A stretch of 64,000 nt of DNA from UBA1672 sp050633325 (GTDB taxonomy: Bacteria; Pseudomonadota; Alphaproteobacteria; Micavibrionales; Micavibrionaceae), in assembly GCA_050633325.1 (NCBI GenBank), contig JBOEGH010000004.1, forward strand, positions 124,001 to 188,000, given 5' to 3'. The notes beneath the pieces were generated by a model, which did not search any database, was not told the origin of the DNA, and worked only from the letters and a program-made list of their open reading frames with translations. The position numbers and the translations under genes are program-made. Positions 17,741 through 27,264 of the stretch are shown here, one piece after another; position 1 is the stretch's first letter; each line of letters opens with the position of its first letter.

Positions 17741-17920
17741 AGCCTTCTCCTTGTTCCTAGTATCACCAATTTTGTTGCATAAATTTATAATTAAAGTAAG
17801 TAGTAATATGCATTTATTTATTCAAATATACACTTATTTCGAATTTTATGCAAATTAGAACAAAATTTTTTGTAATTAATCTTGTGGTATGATGGCCATA
17901 ATTTTGTTAGTAATTTTTAT

Positions 17921-19774
17921 ATGTCACTTAGCCCGCATTTTTTGGATGAACTTCGTAATCGCCTTACCTTGTCTGAGGTAATAGGGCGTAAGGTTAAGGT
18001 TATACGTACAGGTCGCGAGTCCAAAGCTTGTTGTCCGTTTCATCATGAGAAGACTCCATCATTTACTATTAACGATGACAAGCAATTCTATCACTGCTTT
18101 GGTTGTGGTGCGCATGGTGATGCAATTGGCTTTGTTATGAAGCATGATAATTTGTCTTTTATGGATGCTGTCGAAGTGTTAGCGGCGGAGGCCGGGATGC
18201 AAGTTCCTAAACAGACTCCACAGGCCGCTGCAAAAGCTAAAAAAGAAAAAGACCTTTATGAGCTGTTAGAGGATACGACAGTATTCTTTGAGCAGTGCCT
18301 AAATGATTCTCGTAATCATGATGCTTTGAATTATCTGTTGGAGCGTGGCTTATCTAGGGAAATTATTTCTGAATTTAGGGTAGGTTTTTCACCTGATGAT
18401 GGTCAAGCTCTGCGTAAGTATCTGTCTTCTAAGGGGTATAACGACAAGGATATGATAAAAGCAGGGGTGATTAGGCCTTCTACGCGCGGTGGAGAGCCTT
18501 ATGCGTTCTTTCGTGATCGGGTTATGTTTCCTGTTCCTGATAGGCGCGGTCGCATATTGGCGTTTGGTGGACGCATATTACCTGACCATTTAAGGCCACC
18601 ACAAAGAAGTGATTTTGTACCCCCTAAATATATAAACTCTTCTGAAACTGTTTTGTTCCATAAGGGTAGTATGCTTTATGGAGAGCCAACAGCAAGAAGA
18701 GCAGCGGCAGAGGATCAGACTTTAATTTTAGTTGAAGGGTATCTGGATGTTATTGCATGCGCTCAAGCAGGCATAAGGGGCGCGCTTGCACCAATGGGTA
18801 CGGCGGTGACGGAAGATCAGATTGTCTCGATGTGGAATATGATCCCAGATTTTACAAAAGTACCTTTGCTTTGTTTCGATGGGGATAACGCTGGGCGCAA
18901 GGCTGCCCGTCGTGCGTCGGAACGTATATTACCTTTATTAGAGCCGGGTAGGAGCGTTAACTTTGCTTTTATGCCCGATGGTGAAGATCCTGATAGTTTA
19001 ATAAAATCATCAGGTGTTAAGGGTTTTCAAAAGGTTCTGTCACGTTCCAGCTCTTTGTTCGACTTTATATGGAATTTTTATACGCAGGGGCGGGAGTTTA
19101 AAACACCGGAAATGCGCGCTGGGGTGATAAAGCAACTTGAAAATGAGGTTGCACATATATCTAATCAAGATGTGCAGGTTCATTATAAATCGCAATTACG
19201 TGAAAAAGTATCTGATACTTTTTTTAGGCGTAAAGGATTTGGCGGTGGCAACAGACGCGATTTTCAGTCAAGCGGCAAGTCACAAATGAGGGGGCGTCCT
19301 GCTGTTCCTGTGCGTCCTCCATCTGGTAAGAATCGTGCAACACGTATATTTACCAATGCTTTGTTGGCGGCAGTTATTAATCATCCGCATATCTTTGAGG
19401 GGATAGAGGATGTATTGTGTGAGTTAACTTTAAGTGATGTCGCGTTAGAGCGTTTACGGCAGAATATTATGAGTATTTTGTCTGATGACCCCCTTGTTGA
19501 GCGTAAGGTTCTGATTGAGCAACTAAAAAAATTAGGTTTTACACAAGAAATAGGTGACATATGTAACGAATCTGTATATGTTCACGCATCCTTTTGTTCT
19601 CCGTCTGCGGAAAAGGGTGATGTTCAACGTTATTGGCTGGAATATTGGAATGATGGGCATAGTGCTAAGTTGGGGAATGAAATACAAAGTGGATGGAAGC
19701 GTGTTTCCTGTGAAGAAGATGAGGAAAAGCTAAGAAATTTATTGTTAATGAAGACAGTCGATAGTGAAGAGTAG
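17921..19774 (+). CDS. dnaG: DNA primase
   Basis: DnaG lays down RNA primers for DNA replication. I start it at ATG 17921 (MSLSPHFLDELRNRL), matching family N-termini; the frame extends to 17882 without support. The 617-residue protein has the CHC2 zinc finger (CPFHHEKTPSF and HCFGCGAHGDA), the catalytic core, and the Toprim motifs VEGYLDVI and FDGDNAGRKAA. A Gly/Arg-rich linker near residues 440-475 leads to the C-terminal helicase-binding domain. rpoD follows 108 bases downstream, the usual dnaG-rpoD order. Confidence 0.96.
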   Translation: MSLSPHFLDELRNRLTLSEVIGRKVKVIRTGRESKACCPFHHEKTPSFTINDDKQFYHCFGCGAHGDAIGFVMKHDNLSFMDAVEVLAAEAGMQVPKQTPQAAAKAKKEKDLYELLEDTTVFFEQCLNDSRNHDALNYLLERGLSREIISEFRVGFSPDDGQALRKYLSSKGYNDKDMIKAGVIRPSTRGGEPYAFFRDRVMFPVPDRRGRILAFGGRILPDHLRPPQRSDFVPPKYINSSETVLFHKGSMLYGEPTARRAAAEDQTLILVEGYLDVIACAQAGIRGALAPMGTAVTEDQIVSMWNMIPDFTKVPLLCFDGDNAGRKAARRASERILPLLEPGRSVNFAFMPDGEDPDSLIKSSGVKGFQKVLSRSSSLFDFIWNFYTQGREFKTPEMRAGVIKQLENEVAHISNQDVQVHYKSQLREKVSDTFFRRKGFGGGNRRDFQSSGKSQMRGRPAVPVRPPSGKNRATRIFTNALLAAVINHPHIFEGIEDVLCELTLSDVALERLRQNIMSILSDDPLVERKVLIEQLKKLGFTQEIGDICNESVYVHASFCSPSAEKGDVQRYWLEYWNDGHSAKLGNEIQSGWKRVSCEEDEEKLRNLLLMKTVDSEE

Positions 19775-19882
19775 GTTGTTTTGTTTTTTCCTAGGTAAAA
19801 GTAGCATAAATTATTGTAACTCTTTGAAATTCATTTAATTTAATAATACCCTTGTTCGGGTTAGTAATAGGTATAGTTTAAT

Positions 19883-21886
19883 ATGGTTGGAAATACTGCT
19901 GTGAGTGATAAAAAAACTAAGAATGATAAAGTTGAAGCACTAAAGTCTTCTGTGTCCAAGGCTAATATGGCTGGCGTTATAAAGACGCTTGTTGAAGGTG
20001 GTAAAGAAAAGGGCGCAATTACATTTGATACATTTAATAAAGCTCTACCTGCTACTGATTTTACACCTGAGCAGATTGAAGACGCAATGGCTGCCCTATC
20101 AGAAGGTGGTGTAAAACTGGTCGACAAACTGGAGGATAGTGCTGCTGATGAGGATTCTGAGAAGTCATCTGATGATGATTACGAATCAGGCGGTAATATA
20201 GCCGATGATGATACAGGTCGTACGGATGATCCTGTGCGTATGTATTTGCGTGAAATGGGCGCTGTTGAGCTCCTTTCTCGTGAAGGTGAGATTGCGATTG
20301 CTAAACGTATAGAAGCCGGGCGTGGAATGATGATTGGTGGCATGTGCGAAAGTCCGCTTGCTATTGAATCTCTTATTGCTTGGTATAAAGCATTGCAAGA
20401 AGGCGATATTTTGTTGCGTGAGGTTATCGATCTTGACGCTACTTACAAAGGGCCAGAAGTTGATGCAACAGCAGAGGGGCTTGCAAAAGCGGCTGAAGAG
20501 GCTTTGGCTGATGGTGGCGACGACGAAGACGAAACTGAGGTCGATGTTAAGGATGCTGACGATGCAGAAGGCAATGAGGATACCGATGCTACTGCGACTG
20601 AAGATGAAGAGGAAGGCAATGTTTCACTTTCTGTAATGGAGGAGGAACTAGCCCCGCAGGTTTTTGAAGTATTCGGCAATATCCAAAAAACATACAAAAA
20701 AATGCAAAAAGTACAGCAAGAGCGCCTTGGTGCTTTGCAAAAAGGTGAGGAGCCTGCTGCTGCTACTAATAAAAAATATGATAAACTTAAAGATGAAATG
20801 GTCGATCTGATGAATGAGGTGCATCTAAATAATGCACGTATTGAACAGTTGATTGACCGTCTTTATGGCATGAACAGAGAACTTGTGAGCATTGAAGGTA
20901 AAATTATGCGTTTTGCCGTTGGTTGCAAGGTGAAACGTGAAGACTTCCTTAAGGAGTATTATGGTTCTGAACTTGATCCCGCTTGGCTTGAGCGCGTAGC
21001 CGGCTTAAAGGGTAAGGGATGGGCTTTGTTTGTTGAAAAACATGGCGAGCAAGTTCAAAAAATGCGTGACCACATCGCACTTATATCGGAAGAGGCTATG
21101 TTACCTATTGGTGAATGGCGCCGTATTGTAGGTACTGTTCAAAAAGGTGAAAAAGAAGCCGCGCGCGCGAAAAAAGAAATGGTAGAAGCTAATTTACGTC
21201 TTGTTATTTCTATCGCGAAAAAATATACAAACCGTGGCCTCCAATTCCTTGATCTTATACAAGAGGGTAATATAGGTCTTATGAAGGCGGTGGATAAATT
21301 TGAATATCGCCGTGGTTACAAATTCTCTACTTATGCTACATGGTGGATTAGGCAGGCTATCACGCGTTCAATCGCGGATCAGGCGCGCACAATTCGTATT
21401 CCTGTTCACATGATTGAGACTATTAACAAACTTGTTCGTACCTCTCGTCAAATGATGCATGAAATCGGTCGTGAACCAACACCAGAAGAGCTGGCAGAGC
21501 GTTTGCACATGCCACTTGATAAGGTTCGTAAAGTTCTTAAAATTGCGAAAGAACCGGTATCTCTTGAAACACCAATTGGCGATGAAGAGGATTCGTCATT
21601 AGGTGATTTCATTGAGGATACTAATGCTATCTTACCAGTTGAGAGTGCTATACACTCTAATTTGCGTGAGACTACTACTCGTGTTCTTGCCTCTCTTACA
21701 CCGCGTGAGGAACGTGTTCTTCGTATGCGTTTTGGTATTGGTATGAATACTGACCACACATTGGAAGAAGTAGGGCAGCAGTTCCACGTTACTCGTGAGC
21801 GTATACGTCAGATAGAAGCTAAAGCATTGCGTAAGCTAAAACATCCTAGCCGCAGCAGGAAATTGCGTAGTTTCTTGGATACATAG
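19883..21886 (+). CDS. rpoD: Primary sigma factor RpoD (sigma-70)
   Basis: RpoD directs RNA polymerase to housekeeping promoters. The 667-residue protein has region 1.1, region 1.2 (DDPVRMYLREMGAVELLSREGE), a long acidic non-conserved insertion (about residues 190-260), and regions 2 to 4 with FSTYATWWIRQAI and the helix-turn-helix VTRERIRQIEAKALRKL near the end. A GTG at 19901 is an alternative start. An imperfect stem (ACCCTTATAAT with ATTATTAGGGT, 21889-21934) follows the stop and may act as a terminator, though its T-run is poor. The leader has a small ACCC/GGGT hairpin just before the gene. Confidence 0.97.
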   Translation: MVGNTAVSDKKTKNDKVEALKSSVSKANMAGVIKTLVEGGKEKGAITFDTFNKALPATDFTPEQIEDAMAALSEGGVKLVDKLEDSAADEDSEKSSDDDYESGGNIADDDTGRTDDPVRMYLREMGAVELLSREGEIAIAKRIEAGRGMMIGGMCESPLAIESLIAWYKALQEGDILLREVIDLDATYKGPEVDATAEGLAKAAEEALADGGDDEDETEVDVKDADDAEGNEDTDATATEDEEEGNVSLSVMEEELAPQVFEVFGNIQKTYKKMQKVQQERLGALQKGEEPAAATNKKYDKLKDEMVDLMNEVHLNNARIEQLIDRLYGMNRELVSIEGKIMRFAVGCKVKREDFLKEYYGSELDPAWLERVAGLKGKGWALFVEKHGEQVQKMRDHIALISEEAMLPIGEWRRIVGTVQKGEKEAARAKKEMVEANLRLVISIAKKYTNRGLQFLDLIQEGNIGLMKAVDKFEYRRGYKFSTYATWWIRQAITRSIADQARTIRIPVHMIETINKLVRTSRQMMHEIGREPTPEELAERLHMPLDKVRKVLKIAKEPVSLETPIGDEEDSSLGDFIEDTNAILPVESAIHSNLRETTTRVLASLTPREERVLRMRFGIGMNTDHTLEEVGQQFHVTRERIRQIEAKALRKLKHPSRSRKLRSFLDT

Positions 21887-21971
21887 TACCCTTATAATAG
21901 TTATTTTTGATTATTAGGGTCTGTTTGACTCCGTTTTGTTGTTTTTATTTTGTGTGTAAAGGGATTAATCA

Positions 21972-22577
21972 ATGAATATTATTAAGCATGCCTTATTAAC
22001 ATTTTGTATGTTGCTTGCGTTTTCAAGTACTGTAAGTGCAAAAGATGGTCTTCTTACAAGAGAGCAGGTAGAGGCATTTATTGGTTCTTATGATGTTTTG
22101 CGTCCATTATCTGAAGAAATGAAGGCAGCGGGATTTACATCCTTTTTCAAGCATGACCCGCAGTTGATGGCAAAGAAAGATATGCCTTTATATACTGAGA
22201 ACTTGCGTGTGATGAAGGAAAACACACCTCAATATTATGATCGCTTTGTGGATATTATTGCAGAATACTCTCATGATACTGGTGATCATAGTGATCCTGA
22301 ATATAAATTTGATAGCGCGCAAGACTGGTCAAAGACCGGTGATCAGATAATGTTTGCTCATTTTACAGAGAACTCAACAGCATCAAAAACGGCATATGAT
22401 GATTTAATGGCTGCTGTTCCACCAGGTATGATGGGGATGTTGAAGGGAGAGCAAAAGAAAAAAGTGCAAGAACAATTGGAAATGATGCAATCTGCGCAAA
22501 ATGTTGATCTTGCTGATAAAAAGCTCGTTGAAAGTCTGGAAGACGGTCTTGTAAACTTTTTTATTGAAGCGCGCTAA
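21972..22577 (+). CDS. Secreted orphan protein
   Basis: I do not recognise this 201-residue protein. It has a clear signal peptide (LLTFCMLLAFSSTVSA, cleavage before KDG) and a helical mature part with charged segments such as KGEQKKKVQEQLEMMQ. The mature part has no cysteine, so disulphides are excluded. It is probably periplasmic. It lies alone between rpoD and the glutamine synthetase gene, with its own weak terminator. Nothing ties it to either neighbour. Confidence 0.7.
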   Translation: MNIIKHALLTFCMLLAFSSTVSAKDGLLTREQVEAFIGSYDVLRPLSEEMKAAGFTSFFKHDPQLMAKKDMPLYTENLRVMKENTPQYYDRFVDIIAEYSHDTGDHSDPEYKFDSAQDWSKTGDQIMFAHFTENSTASKTAYDDLMAAVPPGMMGMLKGEQKKKVQEQLEMMQSAQNVDLADKKLVESLEDGLVNFFIEAR

Positions 22578-22598
22578 CCCTTAAAGACTGGGTTTTTT
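22576..22598 (+). terminator. Weak rho-independent terminator
   Basis: AACCC and GGGTT form a 5-bp stem with a 9-base loop, followed by six T. It begins within the stop codon of the secreted orphan gene. The stem is short, so efficiency is uncertain. Confidence 0.5.
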
Positions 22599-22666
22599 CA
22601 CCATTGTCATTTAATTATAAAATTAAGTTTATATACGTATTTTTATTGTTTTAAAAAGTTGATTTT

Positions 22667-22698
22667 TTGCAATATTTATGTACTCTTCGCTATATAAT
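22667..22698 (+). promoter_or_regulatory. Possible sigma-70 promoter of glutamine synthetase
   Basis: TTGCAA at 22667-22672 lies 18 bases before TATATA (22691-22696), which overlaps TATAAT (22693-22698, spacing 20). Both lie within 60 bases of the start codon. The spacing to the best -10 is long, so this is tentative. Confidence 0.35.
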
Positions 22699-22721
22699 AA
22701 TTATGAACAACGGAGAGTTTT

Positions 22722-23834
22722 ATGCCTAATTTCACTTTAGCAGAATACATCTGGATAGATGGTGCTAAACCAACAAGACAGTTACGTTCGAAAGCACGTG
22801 TTGTTGACCTTGGGTCAAAGCCGTCTATCGAAGATTTCCCAGAATGGAGCTTTGACGGCTCTTCAACCATGCAAGCAGAAGGTGATGATTCTGATTGCAT
22901 TCTAAAGCCTGTTTACTTTGTTACTGACCCAATTCGTGGCGAGGGTAATTACCTTGTTATGACGGAGGTTTATAATGCAGACGGCACGGTTCATGAGTCT
23001 AACTCACGCGCTCAATTGCGTGCGGTTCTTGACGCAGGTGCGGCAGATCAAGATCCATGGTGTGGATTTGAACAGGAATATACTTTGTTTAAAGGCCGCC
23101 AGCCATTAGGTTGGCCTGAACAAGGCTTCCCGGGTCCGCAAGGTCCGTATTATTGTGGTGTTGGTGCAGATGAAGCATATGGCCGTGATATAGTAGAAGA
23201 GCACGCTCAAGCTTGTCTTGATATTGGTCTGCTATTTTATGGTATTAACGCCGAGGTTATGCCGGGACAGTGGGAATTCCAAATAGGATATCGTGGAGGA
23301 TCAGAGGACGCAGGTGCTCTAAAAGCTTCTGATGATACGTGGATTGCACGTTGGTTGTTGTACCGTATTGCAGAAGATTACGGTGTTACTGTTTCTACAC
23401 ATAATAAGCCAATTTCAGGTGATTGGAATGGCGCAGGTATGCACACAAACTTCTCTACGAATAATACTCGTGATAAGGAAAAAGGTAGTGATGCTATAGA
23501 TGCTGCTGTTAAGGCTCTTGCGTCTAAGCACCAAGAGCATATCGTCTTGTACGGTCACGCATTAGATCGTCGTCTGACTGGTGCTCATGAAACTTGTGAT
23601 ATTAACACATTTAAATCAGGTACTGCTGACCGTGGGTGTTCTATTCGTATACCTCAACTAGTTGCTCAAAAAGGTTATGGTTATTTAGAGGATCGCCGTC
23701 CGGGTGCTAACTCTGACCCATATCTGGTTGCAGCACGTTTATGCACCACAATATGTGATGTGGATGAATCTGTTATGGAATTTTCTTCTTGGCCACGTCA
23801 GGAAAAAAGCAAGATATCTGTTGCAGCGGAATAA
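22722..23834 (+). CDS. glnII: Glutamine synthetase, type II (eukaryote-like)
   Basis: The enzyme makes glutamine from glutamate, ammonia and ATP. The 370-residue length and the motifs YIWIDGAKPTRQLRSKARVV, EDFPEWSFDGSST and FEQEYTLFKG place it in type II, the short eukaryote-like class known in Rhizobiales and some other bacteria. It is not the long GlnA type. It lacks the C-terminal adenylylation loop of type I. CGGAG lies just upstream of the ATG. It is transcribed alone, followed by a strong terminator. Whether glnA also exists elsewhere cannot be seen here. Confidence 0.95.
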   Translation: MPNFTLAEYIWIDGAKPTRQLRSKARVVDLGSKPSIEDFPEWSFDGSSTMQAEGDDSDCILKPVYFVTDPIRGEGNYLVMTEVYNADGTVHESNSRAQLRAVLDAGAADQDPWCGFEQEYTLFKGRQPLGWPEQGFPGPQGPYYCGVGADEAYGRDIVEEHAQACLDIGLLFYGINAEVMPGQWEFQIGYRGGSEDAGALKASDDTWIARWLLYRIAEDYGVTVSTHNKPISGDWNGAGMHTNFSTNNTRDKEKGSDAIDAAVKALASKHQEHIVLYGHALDRRLTGAHETCDINTFKSGTADRGCSIRIPQLVAQKGYGYLEDRRPGANSDPYLVAARLCTTICDVDESVMEFSSWPRQEKSKISVAAE

Positions 23835-23856
23835 ATTTGAAATATTATTGTAATTT

Positions 23857-23884
23857 AAAAGGCGAGCTCTTTTGTTCGCCTTTT
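23857..23884 (+). terminator. Rho-independent terminator after glutamine synthetase
   Basis: AAAAGGCGA pairs with TCGCCTTTT around a 10-base loop, followed by TTTACTTTTTTT. It isolates the glutamine synthetase gene from the pilus locus. Confidence 0.88.
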
Positions 23885-24017
23885 ACTTTTTTTGTAAATG
23901 GGTTTACATTAATCATTAACCTTTTCCTGTTACAAAGGTCTATGGCTGCTTAGTTGGCTTTTTCACTGCGTTTATTTTAATTTTTACAAACACATTAGTT
24001 AGGGTGTTTTATTTTAT

Positions 24018-25955
24018 ATGGATGATATAGAGCTAATAGTAACGGTTGATGAAGATGACTCGGTTGATAAAAAAGTTGATATCGATGTTGAAACTGCTTG
24101 CGAAGACATAGAGTTTTTTATTGATGAAACCGGTGCTTTTAACAGTAACGAAACAGCGGTTGAGTTAGATCCTAAGCTAGAGAAAATTGAAACAGGAACA
24201 GATTTGCAAACGGTTTCCGGCGCTTTGCAAAGGACTGGTAGTGATGGAGATGATGACGATCAAGAAGATCCATCACGTGGTCGCATGGGGGAACGTATGG
24301 TTTCCATGGGGCTTATCACAGAGGATCAGTTAAATGTTGCTCTTCAGGAGAAAAAGCTCTCAGGGAAAATGCTCGGTGAGATACTGGTGGGCCTTGGTTT
24401 TATTGAAGAGGATGCGCTTACTGTATTTTTGGCGGAAACATCAGGCTTTGGTGTTTTTGACCCACGTAATACCATAGTTGATGGCGAAGCATTGGGTTTG
24501 CTGGATAAAAAAGTAGCATTACAGCATCAGGTTCTACCTGTCCTACTGGATAGTGAGGCAGAAGAAGTTCATGTTGCGATGTCTGATCCGTATGATGTTG
24601 TGGCACTGGATACTTTACGTCGATATTTGCCCAAATCCTTTCAAGTTAAACCGATGGTTACTACCTCTGCCATCTTGTCCGAAGCCGTTGATGCCGCTTA
24701 TGGTTATGCAAGTTCGATTAAGGGGATATTGGATGAGCTAGAAGAAGGTGGAGAGCAGCAAGACGTCGCATCACTGGATGAAAGTCAGGCCTTTATGCAT
24801 CCGATAGTGCGGCTTGTTAATGCGCTTGTTTTTGATGCTGTTAAGCTTGGGGTATCTGATTTACACTTTGAGCCTGAGGATAATTTTGTTCGCCTTCGTT
24901 ATCGCTTAGACGGTGTGTTATTTACTGCTCAGATTTTGCATAAGCAGCATTGGAACGGAATATCACAGCGTTTGAAAATTATGTCCGAAATGAATATTGC
25001 GGATAAATTGTCTCCTCAAGATGGTAGATTTAACATGAATATCGGTGGGCGTGAGGCAGATTTTCGTGTTTCTTCTTTGCCGACTGTTCATGGTGAGAAT
25101 ATTGTTCTGCGTGTTTTGGATAAAAGCGCAAGTATTATGCCGCTTAGTGATCTTGGTTTTAGTGAAGAGAATATGGCCAAGATTAAGCATGCAAATTCAA
25201 AACCAGAGGGAATAATAATCGTTACAGGGCCAACAGGAAGCGGTAAAACAACCTCATTATACTCAATGTTGAACGAAATTAATGACGTTGAGGTTAATAT
25301 ACAAACTCTTGAAGACCCAGTTGAATATTCATTGCCAATGATACGTCAAACACATGTTCGCGAAGGTGTGCTTGAATTTGCGGATGGTATTAAGGCGCTT
25401 TTACGTCAAGACCCTGATATTATCTTTATTGGTGAAATTCGTGACAAAACTACGGCTGAAATGGCTTTGAAGGCGGCTATGACCGGTCATCAGGTTTATA
25501 CATCCTTGCATACTAACGATTCTTTTGGTGCTATTCCGCGTCTTCTTGATCTTGGTATGAAGCCGGGAATGCTTGCTGGTGCTGTTACGGCAGTTTTTGC
25601 ACAACGCTTGGCGCGCCGATTATGTAATGGTTGTAAAGTTGAATACACCCCTGATGAACATGAATGCAAATTACTTGGTGTGAGTGTGGATGATGCCCCT
25701 AAAATTTTCAAAGCTCCTGAAGGGGGGTGTGATAGTTGTATGAACAAGGGGTATAAGGGTCGTGTAGCGGTTGTGGAAATACTTTTATTTGATGAAGATT
25801 TGGATGAAGTTGTCGCAAGAAATGAGTCTAAAGCAGAATTAAAATCTGTCGCGTTAAAAAAGGACTTCAAAAGTATGCGTGACGATGGCATTCTAAAAGT
25901 TCTTGAAGGGGTCACCGACTTTGCTGCTTTGGCGAAGGTGGTCGACCTTAGGTAG
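24018..25955 (+). CDS. Type IV pilus extension ATPase with MshEN domain (MshE/PilB-like)
   Basis: This cytoplasmic hexameric ATPase drives pilus assembly. The 645-residue protein has an acidic start (residues 1-87). Next come two MshEN-type motifs, RMGERMVSMGLITEDQL at 89 onward and LGEILVGLGFIEEDAL at 119 onward; in Vibrio MshE this pattern binds cyclic-di-GMP. The ATPase core has Walker A GPTGSGKT (404-411), the Asp box and the Walker B region FIGEIRDKTTAE. A four-cysteine zinc motif (CNGC and CDSCM) follows, typical of extension rather than retraction ATPases. It is the first gene of the pilus locus and is followed 32 bases later by the platform protein. Confidence 0.93.
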   Translation: MDDIELIVTVDEDDSVDKKVDIDVETACEDIEFFIDETGAFNSNETAVELDPKLEKIETGTDLQTVSGALQRTGSDGDDDDQEDPSRGRMGERMVSMGLITEDQLNVALQEKKLSGKMLGEILVGLGFIEEDALTVFLAETSGFGVFDPRNTIVDGEALGLLDKKVALQHQVLPVLLDSEAEEVHVAMSDPYDVVALDTLRRYLPKSFQVKPMVTTSAILSEAVDAAYGYASSIKGILDELEEGGEQQDVASLDESQAFMHPIVRLVNALVFDAVKLGVSDLHFEPEDNFVRLRYRLDGVLFTAQILHKQHWNGISQRLKIMSEMNIADKLSPQDGRFNMNIGGREADFRVSSLPTVHGENIVLRVLDKSASIMPLSDLGFSEENMAKIKHANSKPEGIIIVTGPTGSGKTTSLYSMLNEINDVEVNIQTLEDPVEYSLPMIRQTHVREGVLEFADGIKALLRQDPDIIFIGEIRDKTTAEMALKAAMTGHQVYTSLHTNDSFGAIPRLLDLGMKPGMLAGAVTAVFAQRLARRLCNGCKVEYTPDEHECKLLGVSVDDAPKIFKAPEGGCDSCMNKGYKGRVAVVEILLFDEDLDEVVARNESKAELKSVALKKDFKSMRDDGILKVLEGVTDFAALAKVVDLR

Positions 25956-25987
25956 TCTATTATAGTCATTTTTAAATTTTAAAAAGG

Positions 25988-27247
25988 GTGCTGAGCATCG
26001 AACGTTATAAATATAGAGCTGTAAATATTAAGGGTCGTCCGGTTCGGGGGACTTTATCTGCTGTTAATGAGGTTGATTTGTATAACCAGCTTCAAACAGC
26101 TGGTCTAGAGCTTGTCCAGTGTAGTTCTATGAATAAGAAAAAATCTGTTTTACCAGGGATTTCTTTTAATAAAGTACAGTTAAGGGATGTTATTCAATTC
26201 TTTATTCATATGGAGCAAATGCAAAGCGCGGGTGTTCCTTTGTTGGATGCTCTTTCTGATATTCGTGATGGTGCAGAAAATGACCAAATGCGCGATATGA
26301 TGAGTGAAATTCACAGAGATGTTAGTGATGGTGCTGCATTGTCTGAGGCGTTGGAAAAGCACCCTAAGGTATTTAAACCATTATATATCTCGCTAATTAA
26401 ATCGGGTGAAGATACCGGTGATTTAACGGCAGTTTATTTGCAATTGGTAAAGTACCTTAAATGGGTTGATTCAATGCAGTCTAAAGTTAAGAAGGCAACA
26501 CGTAGTCCGATTATTACTGGTGTGGTTGTTTTGGGTGTTGTTATCTTCATGATGAGTGTTGTAGTGCCACAAATTGTTGGCTTTTTAAAGTATCTAGACC
26601 TTGAATTACCGTGGTTTTCTGTTTGGTTAATCGCAACTTCAAACTTTTTTGTACAACCTCAGTTTCATATATTTGGCTTGCCGATCAATGGATCTATTAT
26701 TGTTGTATTGCTTCCCCTTATAATTGCGGGAATATTTATTACGTTGAGGAAGTCATCTGACGCTATTGCATATAAGGTCGATTCGTTGCTTCTTTCTGCA
26801 CCGGTTGCTGGGAATTTGATTAGAAAGATAACAATCGCACGTTACTCACAGACTTTTGCTTCGTTATTTGCTAGTGGTATTGATGTGATAAGCTCTTTAA
26901 AGTCATCAAGGAATACGGTTAGCAATTTAGTTTTGATTGATGCGATGGAGGGGGTTGAGCTCTACGTTCAATCGGGCAGTCCTCTTTCCGATGCGTTGAA
27001 TGCATCAGGTGAATTTCCAAGTATGGTTATACGCATGGTTAAGATCGGAGAGGAGTCTGGTAATCTTTCTGTTGTGCTCGATCAGGTGTCTGAATTTTAT
27101 ACAAAAGACGTGGATGAGGCAATTGATGCATTAATTGAGATGATTCAACCTGTACTTACGTGTATACTTGCATTGGTGATTGTCTGGATCGCTGCTGGGT
27201 CTTTGGGGCCTATCTATATGAACCTAGGTAATATGATCGATTTTTAA
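25988..27247 (+). CDS. Type IV pilus inner-membrane platform protein (PilC/GspF/MshG family)
   Basis: The platform protein couples the assembly ATPase to pilin insertion in the inner membrane. The 419-residue protein has two GspF/T2SSF domains, each opening with FFIHMEQMQSAGVPLLDAL- and FASLFASGIDVISSL-type stretches, and three main membrane segments. The start is assigned to GTG 25988, directly after AAAAAGG; the spacing is unusually short, so the exact start is uncertain by a few codons. It follows the extension ATPase gene and precedes the PilM-PilN-like fusion, as in MSHA loci. Confidence 0.92.
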   Translation: MLSIERYKYRAVNIKGRPVRGTLSAVNEVDLYNQLQTAGLELVQCSSMNKKKSVLPGISFNKVQLRDVIQFFIHMEQMQSAGVPLLDALSDIRDGAENDQMRDMMSEIHRDVSDGAALSEALEKHPKVFKPLYISLIKSGEDTGDLTAVYLQLVKYLKWVDSMQSKVKKATRSPIITGVVVLGVVIFMMSVVVPQIVGFLKYLDLELPWFSVWLIATSNFFVQPQFHIFGLPINGSIIVVLLPLIIAGIFITLRKSSDAIAYKVDSLLLSAPVAGNLIRKITIARYSQTFASLFASGIDVISSLKSSRNTVSNLVLIDAMEGVELYVQSGSPLSDALNASGEFPSMVIRMVKIGEESGNLSVVLDQVSEFYTKDVDEAIDALIEMIQPVLTCILALVIVWIAAGSLGPIYMNLGNMIDF

Positions 27248-27264
27248 TTTTTGAGTGTTTTTAT

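Noticed and set aside
17888..17893. TATGAT as the -10 box of a dnaG promoter
   Set aside because: No -35-like sequence lies at 16 to 18 bases; TTGTAA is only 12 bases away.
20500..20640. Acid-rich stretch in rpoD as a possible frameshift or insertion
   Set aside because: The frame is continuous, and a variable acidic non-conserved region is normal in primary sigma factors.
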